Below, piece by piece: positions 58,530 through 64,000 of a stretch of DNA of 64,000 nt. Below the pieces are notes generated by a model. That model did not search any database, was not told where the DNA came from, and was given only the letters and a program-made list of their open reading frames with translations. The translations under genes and the position numbers were made by a program. How positions within the stretch are numbered: position 1 is the first letter of the stretch; every line of letters starts with the position of its first letter. The DNA comes from Paracoccus gahaiensis (lineage in GTDB: Bacteria > Pseudomonadota > Alphaproteobacteria > Rhodobacterales > Rhodobacteraceae): positions 124,001-188,000 of the forward strand of contig NZ_SUNI01000005.1 of the NCBI RefSeq assembly GCF_005048225.1. Direction: 5' to 3'.

Positions 58530-59857
58530 GTCGTCGTCCTGTTCCTGGTTGCGGGCGTGCGGGGCAGCCGGGCCTCCAGCACGGTGCCCGAGGCATCCGT
58601 CCGGATCTGCAGGTCGCCGCCCAGAAGCGTGATGCGTTCGCGCATGCCGGTCAGCCCCGCGCCCTCGCGCCGACCCTCGGCGATGCCCGTGCCGTCATCG
58701 GCCAGGATCATGCGCCAATGCGCCGGATCGGTCCAGAGCCGGATGTCGATCCGCCCGGCCTGGGCATGGCGCAGCGCGTTGGTCGTACCCTCCTGCAGGA
58801 TGCGGAACAGGGTCAGGGCGCTGGCCTCGTCGGGCTCGGGCAGGGCTGCGGCGACATCGAGGCGGACATCCGTGCCGGGAAAGCGGCGCGTCAGGTCGTC
58901 GACGTAATCGCCCAGCACCACGGGCAGGGGCAGCTGGCCCACCGCCATCGGGCGCAGGTCGTTCAGCAGCGCCCGGTTCACGCGCGAGATCTGCTCGGCG
59001 ATCGCGGCGATCTGCTCGGCGGACTGGGCGGTGGCGGCGTCGGGGGCGGCCGCGCGCAGGGCGTCGGCCTCGACCCGAAGGCCGAAGAGGCAGGGGCCCA
59101 TCTCGTCATGCAGGTCGCGGGCGATGGCCTTGCGTTCGGCGTCGCCCCGCGCGACGATCTGGTGCTGCAGGCGGATGCGGTCGGTCCGGGCCTGTTCCAG
59201 CGCCTGCGCCAGCGCATCGGCGTGACGCGCCAGCGGCGCCAGGTCGGGCTGGGGCAGGGGGCCGATGCGGGCCTCCAGCTCTCCGCGGGTCAGGTCCGAC
59301 AGGCGGGCGGCGATGGTGGCGACGGGGCGCAGGCCCTGGCCCACCGCCCATGCGATCAGCCCGGCCTGCAGCGCTGCCGTGCCAAGCGCCAGCGTCATCA
59401 GGTCGCGCATGTCGCGCCAGGCGCGGGCGATCTCCTCGGCCGGGTCGCCGGTGATCAGCACATAGCCGCGCGGGCGCCCCTCGATCACCACGGGCAGGCG
59501 GGTTTCCTGCGGGTCGGGGGCGACCAGCGCCGCGAACCAGCCGGGGCTGCGGTCGGCGGGATCGGCCGGTCCAGGCGGCTGGCGCAGGGTGCCGTCCAGC
59601 GCGTCGACGACGCCGATGCGGGCATGGCGCGGCTCGGCCAGGCGTTCGGGCAGGCGGGCCATGATCCGGTCGGCGGGCACCGCGCCCTGCATCGTGCCGA
59701 TCGTGGCCAGCACCAGGTTGCGCGCGGTCTGGGCGCCCATGCGCGTCTCGGTCGCGATGTCGCGGCGCAGCCGGTCCAGGCTGCCCAAGGCCAGCACCCC
59801 GACCAGCAGCAGCTGCATCGCGACGATGACGAGAAGGATCCGGGCGCGCAGCGTCAT
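58526..59857 (-). CDS. Membrane sensor histidine kinase (HisKA_3 type)
   Basis: Sensor kinase of 443 aa. Helix 1 (about 6-26) and helix 2 (about 155-178) flank a periplasmic domain resembling the LapD/MoxY N-terminal sensor domain. A HAMP-like segment (180-225) and coiled linker lead to the HisKA_3 domain with phosphorylated H250 in RDLHDEMGPCLFGLR. The ATPase has ILQEGTTNALRHA and DDGTGI. The MoxY resemblance would link it to C1 or quinoprotein metabolism, but this is a visual impression. First gene of a six-gene minus-strand run. Confidence 0.85.
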   Translation of the reverse strand: MTLRARILLVIVAMQLLLVGVLALGSLDRLRRDIATETRMGAQTARNLVLATIGTMQGAVPADRIMARLPERLAEPRHARIGVVDALDGTLRQPPGPADPADRSPGWFAALVAPDPQETRLPVVIEGRPRGYVLITGDPAEEIARAWRDMRDLMTLALGTAALQAGLIAWAVGQGLRPVATIAARLSDLTRGELEARIGPLPQPDLAPLARHADALAQALEQARTDRIRLQHQIVARGDAERKAIARDLHDEMGPCLFGLRVEADALRAAAPDAATAQSAEQIAAIAEQISRVNRALLNDLRPMAVGQLPLPVVLGDYVDDLTRRFPGTDVRLDVAAALPEPDEASALTLFRILQEGTTNALRHAQAGRIDIRLWTDPAHWRMILADDGTGIAEGRREGAGLTGMRERITLLGGDLQIRTDASGTVLEARLPRTPATRNRTTT

Positions 59858-59928
59858 GGGCGGCAGAGTGGCGGCAAGCCCGGCTCAAGGCAATGGGGGG
59901 CGCGGGGGTGCCCGTGGCGGGGGTGGCA

Positions 59929-59990
59929 GGGGGGCGCTGCCCCCCGTCCTGCGGACTCCCCCCGGGATATTTTCGCCAAGGCGAAAGGGC
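59929..59990 (-). repeat. Dispersed GC-rich dyad repeat, copy 5 (complete)
   Basis: GGGGGGC-GCT-GCCCCCC hairpin, then CGTCCTGCGGACTCCCCC, then GGGATATTT and the perfect dyad TTTCGCC-AA-GGCGAAA. It lies between the divergent sensor kinase and msrC genes, so here it cannot be a simple terminator for a convergent pair. Confidence 0.85.
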
Positions 59991-60029
59991 GGGCTTTCCT
60001 GTCCCGCGCTGCCTGCGTAGGAAGGAGGG

Positions 60030-60482
60030 ATGAGCGAATATGATACCCTTGCGGCCCGCATCCGGGCCCTCTGTGCGGGCGAGACTGACGAGGTCGCGCT
60101 GATGGCCACCGTGGCCTGCGAATTGCATCATTCCGACGAGCGGTTCGACTGGACCGGCTTCTACCGGGTGGTGGCGCCCGAGGTGCTGAAGATCGGGCCC
60201 TATCAGGGCGGGCATGGCTGCCTGGTGATCCCCTTCGCGCGCGGCGTCTGCGGGGCGGCGGCGCGGACGCGCGAGGTGCAGATCGTGGCGGATGTGGAGG
60301 CGTTTCCCGGCCATATCGCCTGTTCCAGCAGCACCCGGTCCGAGATCGTGCTGCCCGTCATCGGCGCGGGAGATCGGCTGATCGGGGTGCTGGACATCGA
60401 CAGCGACCGACCCGATGCCTTTGATCAGACGGATGCCCGGGCCCTGACGGCGATTCTGGCGGAGGTGTTCCATGGCATCTGA
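60030..60482 (+). CDS. msrC: Free methionine-(R)-sulfoxide reductase (GAF domain)
   Basis: GAF-fold enzyme of 150 aa that reduces free methionine-R-sulfoxide. The three catalytic cysteines are C64, C74 and C98 (HGCLVIPF, RGVCGAAA, HIACSS), with the 10 and 24 residue spacing of the characterised enzyme. FDWTGFYRV near residue 39 is also conserved. It overlaps the GFA gene by 11 bases. Confidence 0.92.
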   Translation: MSEYDTLAARIRALCAGETDEVALMATVACELHHSDERFDWTGFYRVVAPEVLKIGPYQGGHGCLVIPFARGVCGAAARTREVQIVADVEAFPGHIACSSSTRSEIVLPVIGAGDRLIGVLDIDSDRPDAFDQTDARALTAILAEVFHGI

Positions 60483-60876
60483 CCTGATGGGATCCGAGCT
60501 GACGGGCCGCTGCCTGTGCGGCGCGGTCACCTTTCGGGGGCGACGGGGCGGCGATGCCCTGCAGGCCTGCCATTGCGGCCAGTGCCGCCGCTGGTCGGGC
60601 CATGTCTGGGCCGCCATCGGCCTGACCGACCTGAGCATCGCGGGGCCGGTGCGCTGGCACGCCTCGTCCGAGCGCGCCGAGCGGGGGTTCTGCCCCCAGT
60701 GCGGCAGCGCGCTGTTCTGGAAGGCCAAAGGCGGGGCCGAGACCGAGGTGGCGGCGGGCGCCTTGGACGCGCCCACGGGGTTCCAGTTGGCGGGGCATAT
60801 CTTCACCGCCGACAAGGGTGATTACTACCCGATCGCGGATGATCTGCCGCAATGGCCGCAGGAGGCGCAGGAATGA
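60472..60876 (+). CDS. GFA-family zinc protein (glutathione-dependent formaldehyde-activating enzyme-like)
   Basis: Zinc-binding protein of 134 aa of the GFA fold. Metal cysteines are C14 and C16 (GRCLCGAVTF), C33, C35 and C38 (ACHCGQCRRWSG), C74 and C77 (FCPQCGS). The name-giving enzyme promotes addition of formaldehyde to glutathione, but many family members have other or unknown roles. ATG 60472 overlaps msrC; ATG 60487 is possible. Stop overlaps lysE start. Confidence 0.85.
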   Translation: MASDLMGSELTGRCLCGAVTFRGRRGGDALQACHCGQCRRWSGHVWAAIGLTDLSIAGPVRWHASSERAERGFCPQCGSALFWKAKGGAETEVAAGALDAPTGFQLAGHIFTADKGDYYPIADDLPQWPQEAQE

Positions 60877-61499
60877 TCTGGGACACCTTGGCCAACGTGC
60901 CCGCCGGGCAGATGACGGCCTTCATCGCGGGCGGGTTGGTGCTGAATTTCGCGCCGGGGCAGGACGTGTTCTTCGCCAGCGCCTGCGGCATCCAGGGCGG
61001 GCCTCGCGCCGGGGCCTGGGCCGGAGTGGGCGTGGGTCTGGGCGTGCTGATGCATGTGACGCTGGCCACGGTGGGCCTGGGCGCGCTGGTCGCCGCCCAT
61101 CCCGAGGCGCTGCGGGCGATCAAGTATGCGGGCGCGGCCTATCTGCTGTGGCTTGCGTGGAAAAGCTGGCGGGCGGGCGACGTGGATCCGGCGGCGCGAG
61201 GCAGCGTGCGGATCTGGAACATCCTGCGGCGCGGCTTCCTGTCCAATGCGCTGAACCCCAAGCCGGTGCTGTTCATGCTGGCCTTCCTGCCGCAGTTCAC
61301 CAACCCGGCCTGGGGGCCGGTCTGGCAGCAGATTCTGGGGCTGGGGCTGATCTTCGCCGTCACCGGCACGCTGGTGACCATCGGCTATGGCATCGTCGGC
61401 GGCGTCGCGGGGCAGGTGATCGGCAAGCGTCTGGGGCTGGTCAACAAGATCGCCGCCGTGATGTTCGCGGGGCTGGCGCTGCGCCTCGTCTGGAAATGA
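60873..61499 (+). CDS. LysE/RhtB-family amino acid exporter
   Basis: Membrane exporter of 208 aa with about six helices. Family signature is NFAPGQDVFFASACGIQGG near residue 26 (the usual N-x-PGP here reads NFAPGQ), and LNPKPVLFMLAFLPQF near residue 128. Such proteins export lysine, homoserine, threonine or similar compounds. ATG 60873 overlaps the GFA stop by four bases, and its own stop overlaps rluA by four. Confidence 0.88.
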   Translation: MIWDTLANVPAGQMTAFIAGGLVLNFAPGQDVFFASACGIQGGPRAGAWAGVGVGLGVLMHVTLATVGLGALVAAHPEALRAIKYAGAAYLLWLAWKSWRAGDVDPAARGSVRIWNILRRGFLSNALNPKPVLFMLAFLPQFTNPAWGPVWQQILGLGLIFAVTGTLVTIGYGIVGGVAGQVIGKRLGLVNKIAAVMFAGLALRLVWK

Positions 61500-62146
61500 C
61501 CGGCTTCGTCTATGCGCCGCCCGCCGACATTCCGGTGGTCATCCATGCCGACGATCAGGTGCTGGTCGTGGACAAGCAGGCGGGCCTTCTGTCGGTGCCG
61601 GGCCGCGGCGAGGATCGGGCCGATTGCCTGATCGCGCGCCTGCGCGAGGCCTTTCCGACCGTCCTGCTGGTGCATCGGCTGGATCTGGACACCTCGGGGG
61701 TCATGGTCTTCGCGCTGACCCCCCATGCGCAGCGGCACCTGTCCAGGCAGTTCGAAGAGCGGCGCACCAAGAAGGTCTATGTGGCCCGGGTGGCCGGGCG
61801 GTTGCAGCCCGAGACCGGGCGGGTCGATCTGCCGCTGATCGTGGACTGGCCCAACCGCCCGCGCCAGAAGGTCGATCATGTCGAGGGCCGGGCTGCCCAG
61901 ACCGACTGGCGGGTGGTCCGCTCCAGTGATGACGAGACGCGGGTGCGGCTGATGCCGGTCACCGGGCGCAGCCATCAGCTCCGCGTGCACATGGCCGAGA
62001 GCGGGCATCCGATCCTGGGTGATCCGCTTTATGCGACGGGGGCGGCGGCGGATCATCCGCGCCTGATGCTGCACGCGGAAAGCCTGCGCTTTCGCCATCC
62101 CGACAGCGAAGTGCAGATCGGGTTCACGGCGCCGGTGCCGTTCTAG
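61496..62146 (+). CDS. rluA: RluA-family RNA pseudouridine synthase
   Basis: Pseudouridine synthase of 216 aa. The catalytic aspartate is in HRLDLDTSGVMVFAL near residue 62. LLSVPGRGEDRADCL and RSHQLRVHMAESGHPILGDPLY are further signatures. No S4 domain is present, as in the RluA subgroup that modifies 23S rRNA U746 and tRNA U32. ATG 61496 overlaps the lysE stop. Confidence 0.9.
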   Translation: MTGFVYAPPADIPVVIHADDQVLVVDKQAGLLSVPGRGEDRADCLIARLREAFPTVLLVHRLDLDTSGVMVFALTPHAQRHLSRQFEERRTKKVYVARVAGRLQPETGRVDLPLIVDWPNRPRQKVDHVEGRAAQTDWRVVRSSDDETRVRLMPVTGRSHQLRVHMAESGHPILGDPLYATGAAADHPRLMLHAESLRFRHPDSEVQIGFTAPVPF

Positions 62147-62156
62147 GCGGCAGTCC

Positions 62157-62861
62157 TCAGGCGGATGGTGCGGGCCGCCTGCGGCGCAGGCGCCGCGACA
62201 GCCAGCGGGCGATCCAGGGAAACAGCGCCAGCGCCACGATGACCGCGATGATGCGGGGGCCGATGATGTCCGAGATCTGATCCAGCTCGGCCAGCTGGGT
62301 TCCTGCGGCGCTGAGGATCGCCTTGTTGGGCAGCACGCCCACGGCCGTGACGGCAACGAAGACCCGTGCCGCCAAGGCACTGACCCCGGCGGCCAGGTTC
62401 AGCACGAAGAACGGGATCGCGGGCGTCAGCCGCAGGCTCAGCAGCGCCAGCGCCCCATCCGCCGCGACCCTGCGGTCCAGCTGGTCGATGCGCGCGCCCA
62501 GAAGGCGGCGGACCTGCCCGGTCAGAAGATGCCGCGCCGCCAGAAAGGTCAACACCGCCGCCAGGATCGTGCCCAGCAGCGACAGGACCAGCCCCAGCCA
62601 GAAGCCGAAGAAGGCCCCTCCCGCCAGGGTCATCAGAACCACGACCGGTACGGGCAGCGCGGCCAGCACCGTGAATCCGCCCAGATAGGCCAGCACGGCC
62701 AGTCCGGGATTGCGGTCCCGCCAGCCCTGCCCGTGATCCAGGATCTGGTGCAGCCGGGTCAGGTCGGATTGCAGGGCGGGCAGCGAGGGCCACAGCCACA
62801 GAGCGAAGACCAGCGCCGCCGCCGCAGCGGCAGCCCAGAGGGCGATCCGCAGCGGGGTCAT
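62157..62861 (-). CDS. TVP38/TMEM64 (VTT) family membrane protein
   Basis: Membrane protein of 234 aa with a VTT/DedA-type core. Helices include LAYLGGFTVLAALPVPVVVLM (given here as LAYLGGFTVLAALPVPVV), GGAFFGFWLGLVLSLLGTI and LRLTPAIPFFVLNLAAG. The G-x-FFG and R-x-TP-x-x-PF motifs are typical. Role probably in membrane lipid handling; not specific. It ends 11 bases from the convergent rluA stop. Confidence 0.85.
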   Translation of the reverse strand: MTPLRIALWAAAAAAALVFALWLWPSLPALQSDLTRLHQILDHGQGWRDRNPGLAVLAYLGGFTVLAALPVPVVVLMTLAGGAFFGFWLGLVLSLLGTILAAVLTFLAARHLLTGQVRRLLGARIDQLDRRVAADGALALLSLRLTPAIPFFVLNLAAGVSALAARVFVAVTAVGVLPNKAILSAAGTQLAELDQISDIIGPRIIAVIVALALFPWIARWLSRRLRRRRPAPSA

Positions 62862-62867
62862 CCGGGA

Positions 62868-63662
62868 TCAGGCCGCGCCGTCTGGATACCAGTCGGCGAT
62901 GACCACCTGCGCGCCCGAGCCGCCCTCCTCCACCAGCCGGGCGAAGGCCTCCAGATCGCTGTCCCTGTGATGATAGGGATAGACCACTCCGGGGGCGAAG
63001 GCCGTGACCGCCCCGGCGGCCTGCTCGACCGTCATCGTATAGGGCAGGTTCATCGGCAGGAAGGCCACGTCGATCTCGGTCAAGGCACGCAGTTCGGGCG
63101 TGTCCTCGGTATCGCCGGCGATCAGGAAGCGCTGGCCGCCGATGGTCAGAAGATAGCCATTGTCGCGACCCTGCGGGTGATACTCGGCCCGCTCGGGGGT
63201 GATGTTGTAGGCGGGCACGGCCTCGATCGTCAGGCCCAGCACCTCGCCGGCATCGCCATTGGCCATGGTCGTCGTCCGCTCGGCCATGGCGGCCGGCAGC
63301 ATCGCGACCACGGCGGGGTTGGCGATGATCCGCACCTCGGGCAGGGCGTCCAGCGTCGGCTGGTCGTAATGATCGCCATGCTCGTGGGTGATCAGGATCA
63401 GGTCGGGCGCGGGCAGGTCGGCATAGGCCTCGGCGCCGCCGACCGGGTCGACATAGATGACCCCGGCAGGCGTCTCCAGGACCATCGAGGCATGGTCGAC
63501 GGGATGGATCACGACCTCGCCGCCCTCGACCGGATGACTGAAGGGGCCGGGCAGGGGTGCAGCCCCCTGCGCGCGGGCGGGGTTCGAGGCGATCACGGGG
63601 ATGACGGCGCTGCCGATCAGGGCGGCGGCCAGTTGCAGTCCGGTCCGGCGGGTCAGGCGCAT
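62868..63662 (-). CDS. Tat-exported metallo-beta-lactamase-fold hydrolase
   Basis: MBL-fold protein of 264 aa (UPF0173/UlaG-like). The N-terminus MRLTRRTGLQLAAALIGSA is a twin-arginine signal. The metal motif is THEHGDHYDQPTLDA near residue 92, with IAGDTEDTPE later and YPYHHRDSDLEAF near the end. Substrate unknown. It overlaps neither neighbour (six bases from the VTT gene) but is probably co-transcribed with it. Confidence 0.82.
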   Translation of the reverse strand: MRLTRRTGLQLAAALIGSAVIPVIASNPARAQGAAPLPGPFSHPVEGGEVVIHPVDHASMVLETPAGVIYVDPVGGAEAYADLPAPDLILITHEHGDHYDQPTLDALPEVRIIANPAVVAMLPAAMAERTTTMANGDAGEVLGLTIEAVPAYNITPERAEYHPQGRDNGYLLTIGGQRFLIAGDTEDTPELRALTEIDVAFLPMNLPYTMTVEQAAGAVTAFAPGVVYPYHHRDSDLEAFARLVEEGGSGAQVVIADWYPDGAA

Positions 63663-63795
63663 GATGTCTCCTTAGGATGGATCAGGGCTCGGGGCAAAAC
63701 ACCCGGCAGGGGCGGGGGTTCCCTTCCTTGCGAGCCGCCGTCACCTGACCTACACATTCGGGCGAACGCAACCGCAGGGGCAAGGGGCACCGGGG

Positions 63796-64000
63796 ATGAC
63801 ACATCTGTGGGTCAGGGCGGAAAGCCGCCCGAACGAGGATCGCACCGGCATCACCCCGGACGGCGTGGCGCAGCTGATCGCGGAGGGCATGACGATCACG
63901 GTCGAGGACAGCCCCCGTCGCATCCTCCCGACGACGGACTATGCCCGGGCCGGGGCGGCCATCGCCCCCGAGGGCAGCTGGCCCGAAGCGCCCGCCAATG
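63796..64000 (+). CDS. Saccharopine dehydrogenase (NAD+, L-lysine-forming), 5' part
   Basis: First 68 codons of an alanine dehydrogenase/PNT-N-family protein cut by the window end. The start THLWVRAESRPNEDRTGITP matches saccharopine dehydrogenase of the Lys1 type, with RAESRPNEDR forming the substrate-binding basic patch. The enzyme interconverts saccharopine with lysine and 2-oxoglutarate. ATG 63796 is preceded by CGGGG. Divergent from the MBL gene. Confidence 0.75.
   Translation, partial: MTHLWVRAESRPNEDRTGITPDGVAQLIAEGMTITVEDSPRRILPTTDYARAGAAIAPEGSWPEAPAN

Overview
The window is high-GC DNA with dense, overlapping operons. Gene content and order (dnaA-dnaN-recF-gyrB, a complete pqqABCDE operon, aglEFG sugar transport, an alphaproteobacterial LexA box, a short HU protein) point to a Rhodobacterales alphaproteobacterium, most likely a Paracoccus-like methylotroph or alcohol oxidiser. 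That assignment is an inference from gene content; no rRNA gene is present.

Layout. 1-3230: alpha-glucoside ABC transporter (aglE, aglF and the truncated aglG) on the minus strand, with a palindromic operator inside the aglE promoter. 3235-12900: PQQ block. A periplasmic zinc metallohydrolase diverges from pqqABCDE. These are followed by a SoxYZ-like carrier, a LuxR-type response regulator, a FIST-domain protein (NosP-like haem/NO sensor), a hybrid histidine kinase (NahK/ErcS'-like) and two unknown exported proteins. The arrangement resembles the PQQ-alcohol oxidation regulatory region of Pseudomonas, but no quinoprotein dehydrogenase lies in the window. 12910-17456: ubiB-ubiE, mutM, enoyl-CoA hydratase and rpsT. 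17458-24204: replication block dnaA-dnaN-recF-gyrB, preceded by about 550 bases of non-coding DNA with strong inverted repeats but no DnaA box that I can see.

24374-32218: an outer-membrane barrel protein, then a minus-strand four-gene ligase-associated DNA repair operon (exonuclease, ATP-dependent ligase, Lhr-like helicase, PdeM), an EamA exporter and HU. 32366-37059: AMP nucleosidase, an SDR-like protein, a UbiH-family monooxygenase and glutaminase. 37154-39835: a second repair operon (radical SAM protein and UdgX-type uracil-DNA glycosylase) with a LexA box next to its start. 39958-45224: LolA, an MFS transporter, a HAD phosphatase, a short trimeric autotransporter adhesin with 252-bp tandem repeats, a translationally coupled unknown exported protein and a small repeat-bearing membrane protein.

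45488-54531: housekeeping genes (serB, a TSUP permease, asparaginase, IalB-like protein, rlmN, rsgA, an orphan hexapeptide acyltransferase, LOG protein, dapD, UPF0178). 54587-59857: ExoD, then a minus-strand run of six genes: sensor kinase, response regulator, DUF2478, TusA, MbfA iron exporter and an AEC transporter. 60030-62146: overlapping msrC, GFA protein, LysE exporter and RluA. The right end has a VTT membrane protein, a Tat-exported metallo-hydrolase and the start of a saccharopine dehydrogenase.

A GC-rich dispersed repeat built from two dyads occurs five times between or inside genes. Most neighbouring genes overlap by 1 or 4 bases, so start codons were chosen by overlap, Shine-Dalgarno sequence and family length.
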